A DNA stretch of 64,000 bases. Origin: JAPPLB01 sp965218555. GTDB lineage: Bacteria; Acidobacteriota; Terriglobia; Bryobacterales; UBA6623. This document shows, piece after piece, positions 20,056 through 28,814 of the stretch. The stretch's first letter is position 1, and each line of letters starts with the position of its first letter. The position numbers were made by a program, and so were the translations under genes. The stretch spans positions 3,720,001 through 3,784,000 of the forward strand of contig OZ244625.1 in the NCBI GenBank assembly GCA_965218555.1, written 5' to 3'. The notes under the pieces were generated by a model, which was given only the letters and a program-made list of their open reading frames with translations, searched no databases and was not told the DNA's origin.

Positions 20056-20502
20056 ATGCGAATCTGGAGTCTGCACCCGCAATACCTCGACGCGCGCGGG
20101 CTCGTGGCGCTTTGGCGGGAGGCTCTGCTGGCGCAGGCCGTGCTGCGAGGCGCTACGCGCGGCTACCGCCACCACCCCCAGCTTGCGCGGTTTCTCCGCC
20201 GGCCTTCGCCCATGGGGGCCATAGCGGAGTACTTGCGAGCCGTGTACGTGGAGGCGCTGGCTCGCGGCTGCCGTTTCAACCGTGACCTGATCGGCTCGGA
20301 GGGCATGGCCGGCAGGATGTCCGTTACGCGCGGGCAGATTGAGCACGAGTGGACTCATCTGAAGGCGAAGCTCAGGATTCGCGATCCGGAACGGGCAATA
20401 CGACTCGAGACGGTCGAGTCTCCCGCACCCCACCCGCCGTTTGAAGTCGTTCCAGGAGATGTCGAAGCATGGGAGAAGGCTGGCGCATTCCGTGGATCCT
20501 GA
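20056..20502 (+). CDS. Pyrimidine-dimer glycosylase / endonuclease V-like protein
   Basis: A 148-residue protein of the T4 EndoV-like superfamily (pfam03013). The motifs MRIWSLHPQYLDARGLVALWREALLAQ and YRHHPQLARF...YLRAVYVEALARGCRF are those of a bacterial subfamily annotated as pyrimidine-dimer DNA glycosylase. T4 EndoV uses Thr2 as nucleophile; here residue 2 is Arg, so the classic chemistry is doubtful. The start at 20056 rather than the upstream in-frame codon is chosen because all members begin MRxW. It may act in DNA repair or bind nucleic acid. It is divergent from the PPOX gene. Confidence 0.8.
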   Translation: MRIWSLHPQYLDARGLVALWREALLAQAVLRGATRGYRHHPQLARFLRRPSPMGAIAEYLRAVYVEALARGCRFNRDLIGSEGMAGRMSVTRGQIEHEWTHLKAKLRIRDPERAIRLETVESPAPHPPFEVVPGDVEAWEKAGAFRGS

Positions 20503-20639
20503 AAGTCCTACAGACTCATCCCCAGCCTCGATAGCTACCTGTCTCAATGCGCCGTCCTGGTCGGTCATGTTGCGGACCTCCTGCACAGAAGCATAGGCCA
20601 AGTCCTCGGAGACCTAAGCGCGCTCACCGCCAGGAACAG

Positions 20640-20830
20640 CACTTCTTCGTCGGCTTCGTCAACGGCCTTGTCAAGATGGATCGCCATCTCCGGCGAGATT
20701 CACGCATGACCACTGACCACATCGGACGGCTGCTTGCGACTGACCCCAACTTTCTTGGCAGCTCTCGTCACGCCAAGCTCCACCGGCTCCAGAAAGTCGT
20801 GACTCACGGACCGGCCCGGATGAGGAGGTT
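20640..20830 (-). pseudogene. HigA/VapI-type antitoxin relic (frameshifted)
   Basis: On the minus strand from about 20830, one frame reads PHPG...HDFLEPVELGVTRAAKKVGVSRKQPSDVVSGHA, the XRE helix-turn-helix of HigA antidotes. The next frame continues ISPEMAIHLDKA, the usual following motif. A frameshift lies at about 20708 and no HigB toxin is visible. The rest of the 450-bp interval 20503-20954 holds nothing else I can identify. Confidence 0.6.
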
Positions 20831-20954
20831 TCGATCAGCAGATCACGATCCAGCTTCAGTGGTAGTCTCGGTTGGAAAGCGAGGGCTGCAAAGAGTCGGC
20901 CCTTTTTCTGCTGGGCTTGCCACAGCGCGGCTCTGCCGCGCCTGATGTACGCTG

Positions 20955-23075
20955 ATGAACGCAATAGTTGGCCATTGCATGGTGAGAACACTTAACGGAT
21001 GGCGCGACATCCACGTACTCGCGCTCGTGTGCGCCGTCGCTACGTTCGCGGCGTGTAACGACACAACGGCGGTCGAGGTCAACGCTCCTTCCCAAGGACA
21101 GCTCACATTCAACCGGGATATCGCACCGATCATCTTTGAAAACTGCGCGGGCTGTCACCGCCCAGGTGAAGCGGGCCCATTCAGCCTGTTGACCTATTCG
21201 GATGTGAGCAAGCGGACGCAGCAGATCGTTGCCGTGACTCAGAGCCGGTTCATGCCGCCCTGGCTGCCCGAACCCGGCCATGGCGATTTCGCCGATCAGC
21301 GGCGGCTTGACGAGAGTCAAGTGACGGCGATCCAACAATGGGCGCAGCAAGGGGCCATCGAAGGCGATCCGGCGGACTTGCCGCTCCCGCCCAAGTGGAC
21401 CGAAGGTTGGCAGATCGGCGAGCCGGACCTGGTCGTTCAGATGCCCGAGCCGTACACGCTTGCAGCGGAAGGCTTGGACGTCTTTCGCAATTTCAGCATC
21501 CCCATTCCGCTCGAAGCAACCCGCTACGTGCGAGGGATCGAGTTTCGTCCCGGCAATCCCAAGATTGTCCATCACGCCAGCATTCTGATTGACAAAACAG
21601 AGCGCTCGCGGGGAAGGGAGGACGAAGACCCCGAGCCGGGCTTCACCAGCCGCATGCTTCTGGACGAGATCTTTTCTCCGGACGGTCATTGGTTGAGCTG
21701 GACACCCGGGAAACAACCTGTCTTGGAGCCGGAGGACATGTCCTGGCGTCTCGACAAAGGCAGCAGCCTGGTTATCGAGCTGCACATGTTGCCGACCGGG
21801 AAACCCGAAAGAATTCAAGCCTCTGTCGGTCTGTTTTTCACAAGCCGGGCCCCCAAGAAAATCCCAGTCAATTTGCGCCTGGGGTCACAAACGATTGATA
21901 TTCCTCCCGGTGAGAAGAATTACATCATCAAAGACTCTTACGTTCTTCCCGCGGATGTGGGGGTGTTGAAAATATACCCGCACGCGCACTACCTCGGGAA
22001 GCAGATGAAAGGCTACGCTGTGCTCCCTGACGGCACGAAGAAATCGTTGATCTACATTAAAGAGTGGGACTTCAATTGGCAGGACGAATACCGCTACGCC
22101 GAGCCGCTCTTTCTGCCGAAAGGCACAAGCGTATCCATGGAGTTCACGTACGACAACTCGGATGGGAATGTACGTAACCCAAGCCATCCTCCCCGTCGCG
22201 TCGTTCAAGGTTGGCTTTCGTCGAACGAAATGGGAGACCTGTGGCTGCAAGTGTTGCCGAGGCAGCAGCAGGATCTGGCAACCTTGCGGCGTGATTTCCT
22301 TCGCAAGGAGTTGATGGATCTCATCGCAGGCTACGAGAAAAAATTGGAAGAAACACCTGGGGGTTTTGAGAAATACAACCTGATCGGTAACTACTACCTG
22401 GAGCTGGGTCAGGATGCAAAGGCGCGGACATACTTTGAGCGGGCGATGCGCATCGAGCCGAACTATGCGGACGGTCATTACAACATGGGGGTTCTGCTTG
22501 AATCAGAGGGCCAACTCGCTGGCGCCGTGGAACGATATCGAAGGGCGGTTCAGTTGCAGCCCGGTCACGTGCAGGCCCACAACAATTTGGGGAACGTGCT
22601 CCTCTCACAAGGTAAACGCGAGGAGGCGTTGCGGCACTATCGGCGCGTGCTCCAGATAAGTCCTGACTTCGCTGAGGCGCACAACAATATGGGCAATGTT
22701 CTTCAGAGCAACGGTGAGACTCACGAAGCCATGACCCACTACCGGCAGGCCCTGAAGATCAAGCCGGACTATCCCGAGGCGCACAACAATCTCGGGAACG
22801 TGTTGTCATCGCAGGGCCGGTTCGACAGCGCAGTGCAGCATTATCGCCAAGCACTCAGGCTCAACCCGAAGTTTGCTGAAGCTCACAACAACCTGGGTAG
22901 CGCGCTGGGGAATCAAAGCAAGCTCACTGAAGCAGTGCGGTCCTTTCGCCGTGCCGTCGAGGCGGACCCCGGCTACGCCGAAGCACACAGGAACTTGGGA
23001 ATCGCCTTGCAGGCGATGGGCCGGTTGGAGGAGGCCGAGAGGCACTTCCGCTTGGCTGAGTCCGCAGAACGCTGA
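20955..23075 (+). CDS. Cytochrome c - copper type II monooxygenase-like - TPR fusion protein
   Basis: A 706-residue exported protein. The leader (VLALVCAVATFAAC) ends in a possible lipobox. A cytochrome c-like region follows, with CAGCH heme attachment and a later Met (SRFMPPWLP) as possible sixth ligand. Residues about 160-430 match the copper type II ascorbate-dependent monooxygenase fold: KIVHHASILID, VIELHMLPTG and YPHAHYLGKQM supply His and Met ligands. The C-terminal 240 residues are about six TPRs (AEAHNNLGNVL...ALKINPDY type). This architecture is common in Acidobacteriota and Planctomycetota, with substrate unknown. It stands alone, flanked by spacers. ATG 20979 is an alternative start giving a more typical signal peptide. 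Confidence 0.85.
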   Translation: MNAIVGHCMVRTLNGWRDIHVLALVCAVATFAACNDTTAVEVNAPSQGQLTFNRDIAPIIFENCAGCHRPGEAGPFSLLTYSDVSKRTQQIVAVTQSRFMPPWLPEPGHGDFADQRRLDESQVTAIQQWAQQGAIEGDPADLPLPPKWTEGWQIGEPDLVVQMPEPYTLAAEGLDVFRNFSIPIPLEATRYVRGIEFRPGNPKIVHHASILIDKTERSRGREDEDPEPGFTSRMLLDEIFSPDGHWLSWTPGKQPVLEPEDMSWRLDKGSSLVIELHMLPTGKPERIQASVGLFFTSRAPKKIPVNLRLGSQTIDIPPGEKNYIIKDSYVLPADVGVLKIYPHAHYLGKQMKGYAVLPDGTKKSLIYIKEWDFNWQDEYRYAEPLFLPKGTSVSMEFTYDNSDGNVRNPSHPPRRVVQGWLSSNEMGDLWLQVLPRQQQDLATLRRDFLRKELMDLIAGYEKKLEETPGGFEKYNLIGNYYLELGQDAKARTYFERAMRIEPNYADGHYNMGVLLESEGQLAGAVERYRRAVQLQPGHVQAHNNLGNVLLSQGKREEALRHYRRVLQISPDFAEAHNNMGNVLQSNGETHEAMTHYRQALKIKPDYPEAHNNLGNVLSSQGRFDSAVQHYRQALRLNPKFAEAHNNLGSALGNQSKLTEAVRSFRRAVEADPGYAEAHRNLGIALQAMGRLEEAERHFRLAESAER

Positions 23076-23403
23076 AGGGTGTGTGCCGACTGGCTCTCGG
23101 GTTGATCCGCTCCCGCCAACGAGACCAGTCCCTAAATCAGACTTGGGGCCATCTGAAGTCCACGCCTGGGCACCGGATCAGGGCGTGAGGTCTCGGGAGT
23201 CTGATCTCCGGCGCTTGGCCGTAATGTGAGAAACCATGCAACAGAGCGGAAACGGAGTTGAGGCGGCGAGCCCGGATACCTCCCCTCGCCGTACTCCCAC
23301 GGGCCGGTATTGAAGAAGCGCTTCGAGTGCTAGGACCGCTTGGGGTTGCCGAGTGTCCGCAAGCGGGCCTGAACCCCATCGAATGCCGTCGCCCGGTCAT
23401 TGT
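23076..23403. other. 328-bp spacer between convergent genes
   Basis: No gene, RNA or convincing hairpin-plus-T terminator seen between the TPR gene and the convergent oxidoreductase. Confidence 0.4.
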
Positions 23404-24534
23404 TCATGCCTCGCCGAAAGCCTCGCGAAAGAGGTCCGCTGTGTGTTCGGTCGGACGGTTGGGAAGATCGACCGGCGTCCGCCAATCTTCCGGAACATCG
23501 TCCAGCTTCACGGGCCTGCCGCCATTCTCGAGAATGGAGCGAAAACCCGCCAGAAAAACATCGCTCTTGTGCTCGATCTGATCGAAACTTTGGGGCATTT
23601 CGCCGTGCAAGGCCATGCGCTGAAACGCCCAGATCGTCGGCGTCCAAGCTGCGGTGCGATTGAACGGATACTCCACGCCGGTACGGATCGGGAATCCTTC
23701 GCCGCCGTATACTTCGCGCGTGTGAATGCGCATCGTGCCCCACGAACCGCTCACCTCGTGCAGAGTGCCGTAGAAAGTACGCCCGCCCGCATCCTTGTGC
23801 TCGAAGATCACAACGCCGGGAGGGTTGTGCCAACTCTTCGCCTGGTACGCCACCGAAACAACCGGATTGCCCGCTTCGCAAATCGCCCGGCAGCACATAT
23901 AGACTCCGTGGATGCCGTGCGTCGCATAGTCATCGAACGAATTCGTGGCGCTGTAGCAGATGACCTCCTTGTCCTCAGCCCACTTGCGGGCCCGTGTGAT
24001 GGCCTCGGTGTGCTCGTGCGCCGATGGACAAAGAATCATCGCGCTGTGCTTCTTCGCAAGATCAATTATTTGCCGGGCTTTCGCGCGCGAGTTGGAGAAC
24101 GGCCGGTTGATCAGATTCGGAATGCCCGCTTTCAGATATGGCTCGTGCAGGATGTGGTTCCAGGGATGGTTGTAGTAGCCGCCCGAGATCACCGCATCTA
24201 CCTTGCCGACCATGTCGTCAAAGTTCCGGACCGGCTCACAGTCATACTTCTTAGCGAAGGCTTTAGACTTGTCCCGTTCGATCTCCCAGCAGTGTGTGAT
24301 GCGCATACCCGTAAGGGGCATCTGTTCCTTCTCATCCGCTCGAGGATTCATGAAGGGAGCCCAGATCGCATCGAGATGGGAGTATTCGACGACATTCAGA
24401 CAGCCGACGCGAAGAGGTTCGCTGGAGTCCCGCCGCCGAGCTTGCGCCGATGCTGCGCCTGCGGCGAGTGAAGCACCGGCGAGCGAGCCTTGCCGCAAAA
24501 ACCTCCTCCGGTCCAACGCAGAGTTCGATGACAT
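23404..24534 (-). CDS. Tat-exported Gfo/Idh/MocA family oxidoreductase
   Basis: A 376-residue protein. The N-terminus LDRRRFLRQGSLAGASLAAGAASAQA is a twin-arginine signal. The Rossmann part starts LRVGCLNVVEYSHLDA, and DAVISGGYYNHPWNHILHEPYLKAGIPNLINRP replaces the usual EKP motif of the family with NRP, so the catalytic Lys is missing at that place. The C-terminal alpha/beta domain carries GGRTFYGTLHEVSG. Exported Gfo/Idh/MocA paralogues are expanded in Acidobacteriota and Planctomycetota and are thought to modify sugars. Substrate is unknown. It is divergent from the MFS operon 121 bp away. Confidence 0.85.
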   Translation of the reverse strand: MSSNSALDRRRFLRQGSLAGASLAAGAASAQARRRDSSEPLRVGCLNVVEYSHLDAIWAPFMNPRADEKEQMPLTGMRITHCWEIERDKSKAFAKKYDCEPVRNFDDMVGKVDAVISGGYYNHPWNHILHEPYLKAGIPNLINRPFSNSRAKARQIIDLAKKHSAMILCPSAHEHTEAITRARKWAEDKEVICYSATNSFDDYATHGIHGVYMCCRAICEAGNPVVSVAYQAKSWHNPPGVVIFEHKDAGGRTFYGTLHEVSGSWGTMRIHTREVYGGEGFPIRTGVEYPFNRTAAWTPTIWAFQRMALHGEMPQSFDQIEHKSDVFLAGFRSILENGGRPVKLDDVPEDWRTPVDLPNRPTEHTADLFREAFGEA

Positions 24535-24655
24535 GATTCGCCTCCCGATTAAGTCTTACCACGTTAACTGAACTGCATAGGAAAATGTCGATGCCTCCGT
24601 CAGTCGCCGTGCTACGGGCGGTGATCGCATCCCGTTAGTCAGCGAGGCGGCTAGA

Positions 24656-25888
24656 ATGCACGTAGTGAGTCATCTTGAGGCGACGGGCCTGAGCCAAATG
24701 GTCCGCCATACACCGGAGTCGGCGCGCGTTCTCTACTCGACGGCCAGTTTCTTGCTGTTGGGATCGCTTACCGCTCTGTTGGGGGTTCTGCTGCCGCTGT
24801 GGTTCCTGAGCCTGTCCATCGACACGACTGCCGTGGGTCGATGTTTCCTGGCATTCATCCTGGGCATCCTGGCCGGCACGATCTGCTGGGCTCGAGCACT
24901 GGTGAACCGGCGATCCGCTGTTCGCGGCTTTCTGGTCAGTTCGGGCTTGCTGGCCGCTGCGTCATTGATCGGCTTGGGCGCCGCGCCGCACCCGATCTGG
25001 CTCTTGCCGCCGCTGTTCGCTCTTGGAGCAGCCGTCGGAGCTCTTGCCACGGGGGCTTCATGGCTCATCTCCGGCGCCCTGTTGCAGGGACGCGCGCCGG
25101 AAGTATTGAACCTGGCCGGCGTGGCGTTCGGGACGGGAACCATCGGGGTCTGCGTCCTGGCATGGGCCCTGCACGGCCGATTTCACTGGTCGGTGACCGT
25201 GCAGCTTCTGGCGTTGGCTCCGTTCATGCTAGCGTGGTGCGTGTTCCGGAGCAGAGCATTCCGCTACATGACGCTGTCGGCCCCCCCCATACGAATAACT
25301 TGGCGGGAGGCGGCCAGCCCGATGGCCATCCTTCTGACGCTTGCTCTCTTTTTGCAATCGGCGAACCAATGGGCGATGGGCGGCTGGCTGGCGTTCTATC
25401 TTCCCCGCAAGTTCGGCATAACGACCTCCGTGTCGCTGATGGTGCTCGCTTTGTTCTGGCTGGGATTGACGTGCGGCCGGGTTTGGGCGACACGGTTACC
25501 GCCGGTCGAGGAGCGGATGAGGAATCTCGCCTGGGCGACGCTGGCGGCCGTCATCGGATGTGTCTTCCTGTTGAAGACGGTGGAAACGTCGGGAACCATC
25601 GCCGGCGCGCTGCTGCTCGGTACGGCCATCGGGCTGATTTACCCTCTGACGCTGGGCATGGTCGAAAGCCACTACCGGTACTACCACCCAGGACTTCTCA
25701 ACGGCTTCTTTTCGCTGTCACTCATGGGCGGGATGTTGGGGCCCTGGCTGATCGCGCAGTTAGCTGAGCCTCTGGGAATAGAAATCATCATCTGGCTGAC
25801 GCTGGGAAGCTCCCTTCTGGTCTACGTATTGCTGGCCGCCGTCTTTGTGGAATCTCGTTTGACGACGCACCCGCAACGACCGGCGTAA
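24656..25888 (+). CDS. MFS transporter
   Basis: A 410-residue membrane protein with 11-12 predicted transmembrane segments (LGSLTALLGVLLPLWFLSL, CFLAFILGILAGTICWA and others). Symmetrical halves are joined by a basic loop (FRSRAFRYMTLSAPPIRITWRE). It is the first gene of a tight operon: 11 bp to the PDZ protein, whose stop abuts the antiporter. No substrate motif was recognised, and the family assignment is by topology and typical half-repeat (FYLPRKFGI, GLTCGRVWATRL). ATG 24656 is used; GTG/ATG codons up to 24698 are alternatives. Confidence 0.72.
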   Translation: MHVVSHLEATGLSQMVRHTPESARVLYSTASFLLLGSLTALLGVLLPLWFLSLSIDTTAVGRCFLAFILGILAGTICWARALVNRRSAVRGFLVSSGLLAAASLIGLGAAPHPIWLLPPLFALGAAVGALATGASWLISGALLQGRAPEVLNLAGVAFGTGTIGVCVLAWALHGRFHWSVTVQLLALAPFMLAWCVFRSRAFRYMTLSAPPIRITWREAASPMAILLTLALFLQSANQWAMGGWLAFYLPRKFGITTSVSLMVLALFWLGLTCGRVWATRLPPVEERMRNLAWATLAAVIGCVFLLKTVETSGTIAGALLLGTAIGLIYPLTLGMVESHYRYYHPGLLNGFFSLSLMGGMLGPWLIAQLAEPLGIEIIIWLTLGSSLLVYVLLAAVFVESRLTTHPQRPA

Positions 25889-25899
25889 CCGGTCTCATC

Positions 25900-27177
25900 A
25901 TGGAAACCCGCAGCCCTGCCTACATCGCTGTTCTGGCCGTCATCGCCGGTTCGATTCTCATGGTCGGGTCGCTTATGAAACCCGCCGATTCGGAGCCTGA
26001 ACCCGCCGCCCTGCCCACGCAGGCCGACAGCGCTCGGCTGCGGCGCATGGCGCAGCGACGCTCGCTCGAGGACATGGCGGAGTACTTCGCGGAAACGGCT
26101 TCGAACGCGGCGGGGCATCTGGTCCATCTGGAACAAGTCGGACAAACAGGGATTGTGTGGGACGACGAGGGAACAGTTATTACGTCGAACGCGGCGGACC
26201 CCTTGCCGTCTGCATTGCAGGTTCGCGGTATGCGGGGAGCGTCTTACCAACTGACGGCGCCACCGGTGCCACCCGAATCGCCCGTTGTGACATTGCGCGC
26301 TTCCGATGAGTTCAACATGGACGCGGCGTTGCACATCCCGGCGATGTTGCTGGATTACGGTGATTGGCTCGTGCTCGCTTGGCTGAACAGTTCGTTAGAA
26401 AGCGCCTTCACTCCGGCGCTTTATCTCGGGTTGCGGTCGATTCATTGCGGCGGCCGCCCCGCCCGGAAGGTTTCATTGAGCGTGACGCCGGCGCGTGAAA
26501 TGGCCGGCGCCGGCCTGTTTGATCTTGCCGGGCGGCTGATTGGCGTCGTCGCGTTATGTGACGACCGATACGTTGCGCTGCTGCCGGAGTCCGTCGATGA
26601 GGCGTTGGTATGGAACCGTGGTTTTCCCGGCCGTCTGCTTGGGCAGTACGGAATGCGCGTCACAAGCCTTACGGATAGGGAGAAACAGTATTTTGGCGGT
26701 GATGAAGAAGTGCTCATTCGGGAGTTATGGCGCGGCTTCCCAGCGGAGACGTCCGGTTTGCGACCGGGAGACCTGATCGTCTCGTTCGATGGCCGCCCCG
26801 TCACCAAACCGGACGATTTGCAACCGCTTGTACTGCCGGTGGCCCGGCAACTGCTGGAACTGGTGGTTCGGCGAGGCAGTCGCAGTGTCACCGTCGTGCT
26901 GTCGGCGCAGGCGAATCGGGAAGCCTCGACGACAACGCCGCCCAAATCGGGATTGATCGTTGCCGACGACGTAAACGGCTTCGTTGTTCAGAGCGTGCTT
27001 GACGGCAGCACGGCAGCGACGTCAGGAGTTCGAGCCGGGGACCGATTGCTCACTGTGGACGGCTCGCCCGTGCGCACGGCGGCGCAGGCGCGCCGCATTC
27101 TGTCGTCTGCAAAGAGTAACGGACGGTTCGTGGTTGTCGAGCGGGGCAGAAAGCGATGGGGAGCACTGCTGGACTAG
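25900..27177 (+). CDS. Catalytically dead HtrA/DegP-like protein with two PDZ domains
   Basis: A 425-residue protein with an N-terminal membrane anchor (YIAVLAVIAGSILMVGSLM). Residues 60-230 align by pattern with a trypsin-like HtrA domain: GIVWDDEGTVITSNAAD stands where the family has TNxHVV, and MAGAGLFDLAGRLIGVV where it has GNSGGPLxxxxGxVIGI. His and Ser of the triad are therefore replaced, so no protease activity is expected. PDZ1 (about 245-325, SLTDREKQYFGGDEEVL...GLRPGDLIVSFDGRPV) and PDZ2 (about 345-425, VVQSVLDGSTAATSGVRAGDRLLTVDG) are well preserved, suggesting a periplasmic adaptor or chaperone. It sits between a transporter and an antiporter in one operon. Confidence 0.82.
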   Translation: METRSPAYIAVLAVIAGSILMVGSLMKPADSEPEPAALPTQADSARLRRMAQRRSLEDMAEYFAETASNAAGHLVHLEQVGQTGIVWDDEGTVITSNAADPLPSALQVRGMRGASYQLTAPPVPPESPVVTLRASDEFNMDAALHIPAMLLDYGDWLVLAWLNSSLESAFTPALYLGLRSIHCGGRPARKVSLSVTPAREMAGAGLFDLAGRLIGVVALCDDRYVALLPESVDEALVWNRGFPGRLLGQYGMRVTSLTDREKQYFGGDEEVLIRELWRGFPAETSGLRPGDLIVSFDGRPVTKPDDLQPLVLPVARQLLELVVRRGSRSVTVVLSAQANREASTTTPPKSGLIVADDVNGFVVQSVLDGSTAATSGVRAGDRLLTVDGSPVRTAAQARRILSSAKSNGRFVVVERGRKRWGALLD

Positions 27178-28389
27178 ATGAATGAACTTTCCTCACTTGG
27201 ACTGATTCTCTTGCTGGCTCTGCTGGCGGGACACCTTGTCCAATTCCTGCGGATTCCCGAGGTCACCGGGTATCTACTGGCCGGCGTCGCACTGGGGCCA
27301 TCGGTACTGGGTTGGGTCAGCCACGAAAACCTGCAAGCCTTGAACGTTCTCAGCGAAGTGGCTTTGGGACTCATTCTTTTTTCCGTCGGGTCGGTCTTCC
27401 ACTATGCCAGGTTCGTACGATACGGTAACCGGATCTTTTACCTGACGGTTGTCGAGTCTTTGGCAGCAGCTTTGCTGGTAGCGGTCGGCACGGTGCTCGC
27501 CGGGCAGTCGTGGCAGGTTGCGGGCCTTTTGGGAGCCATCGCGATCGCCACCGCTCCGGCCTCGACGCTCATGGTGTTGCGGGAATGCAACAGCAAGGGT
27601 CCGCTCAGCGATACGCTTCTCGGCATCATCGCGGTCAACAACATCCTGTGTCTGGCAGCCTATAGTCTGGTGGCGGCCTGCATTGATCTGGAGGCGGGAT
27701 GGGGTAGTTCCGGGGCGTTCATTGACACCTTCTATGGATCCATCTATCCGCTTATCTGGCAATTGATCGGCTCGGTGGCTCTCGGGTTTCTTGTGGGACT
27801 GTTGTTAGCCGGCTGGGCCACGAAGGTCAACGAACAGGGCGAGATGTTGATGCTGCTGGCCGGAAGCGTTCTGCTTTGTGTGGGTGTCTCCCGCATCCTG
27901 GAGCTTTCCGCGTTGATCTCTTCCCTCGCGGTGGGCGGCACAATGGTGAATCTGTCGGCGCGCAGCCGGGGTCTCTTCCACACGCTCTCCCGGACAGATC
28001 CGCCTTTCTACGCAATCTTTTTTGTCATTGCCGGCGCCGACCTCGACGTTTCTCTCGTGCCTTCGATGGGGATGCTGGGGGCCTATTACCTGGTGGCCCG
28101 GGCGGCCGGCAAGTTTTGGGGCGCCCGCTTTGCGGCTCGTCGACTGGGGCTCGAGGACATCGTCCAAAGGCTGCTGGGCTTCGGCCTGATGGCGCAGGCC
28201 GGCTTGGCGGTAGGCTTGGTGCTGGTTATCGATCGGCGCTTTCCCGACCACGCCGAGATCGTGTCTACGGTCGTGCTGTCTTCAGTCGTGATCTATGAGA
28301 TGTTCGGGCCGATCAGCACCCGATATGCAGTGATGCGGAGCGGCGAGGCACGCCCTCATCAGCCCGAGCCGGCAAGCCTTTTCGACTAG
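27178..28389 (+). CDS. CPA2-type cation:proton antiporter (KefB/Na-H exchanger family)
   Basis: A 403-residue membrane protein with about 12 transmembrane segments. The first repeat carries LRIPEVTGYLLAGVALGPSVLGW and EVALGLILFSVG, and the unwound-helix region has AIATAPASTLMVL where CPA2 antiporters keep their functional motif. FFVIAGADLDVS is the second typical element. There is no cytoplasmic KTN/TrkA-N domain. It would exchange Na+ or K+ for H+. The ATG directly follows the stop of the PDZ protein, indicating tight coupling. Confidence 0.85.
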   Translation: MNELSSLGLILLLALLAGHLVQFLRIPEVTGYLLAGVALGPSVLGWVSHENLQALNVLSEVALGLILFSVGSVFHYARFVRYGNRIFYLTVVESLAAALLVAVGTVLAGQSWQVAGLLGAIAIATAPASTLMVLRECNSKGPLSDTLLGIIAVNNILCLAAYSLVAACIDLEAGWGSSGAFIDTFYGSIYPLIWQLIGSVALGFLVGLLLAGWATKVNEQGEMLMLLAGSVLLCVGVSRILELSALISSLAVGGTMVNLSARSRGLFHTLSRTDPPFYAIFFVIAGADLDVSLVPSMGMLGAYYLVARAAGKFWGARFAARRLGLEDIVQRLLGFGLMAQAGLAVGLVLVIDRRFPDHAEIVSTVVLSSVVIYEMFGPISTRYAVMRSGEARPHQPEPASLFD

Positions 28390-28814
28390 GCGTGCAAGTA
28401 CTCATGAGCCTGTACAAGTTGCCCTTCGCGGATGGAACTCACCGCGGCTCCAAATAAAAGCAATACACCCTGTCTGGAGCAACACCGTCCGGGACACGGA
28501 CTTCAATGGGGTCGACACGGCAATCAGCTACAACGACGATCTCACGAGCGACTCCCCGGCCTCATGCTGTCCCAAGCTGCGGCGGGGGAAGCGACCCCGT
28601 CAGCGGGCCGCCCCGGACGCCGAAAACCACCCCGCTCCTGACTTGGGAAGTGGTGCAACTCTTGGGGACGGGTCAAACCGAAACCGCAGGACAAACAGAA
28701 TCGCACCATGAATCCCCGGGGCTCCAGTAACGCGGTCAAAGTTCGCTCCCGTCCAGACGGTCAAGTCAGGTGGCTGGATATACTGGACTCCAACACGGAA
28801 GGAGGGAGTTTGAG
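28390..28814. other. 424-bp spacer with an unrecognised coding-like scrap
   Basis: Around 28465-28560 a short frame reads VWSNTVRDTDFNGVDTAISY, which looks like protein but matches nothing I know. There is no start, and a stop follows soon after. A strong GGAGG at about 28800 belongs to the next gene. Confidence 0.35.
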
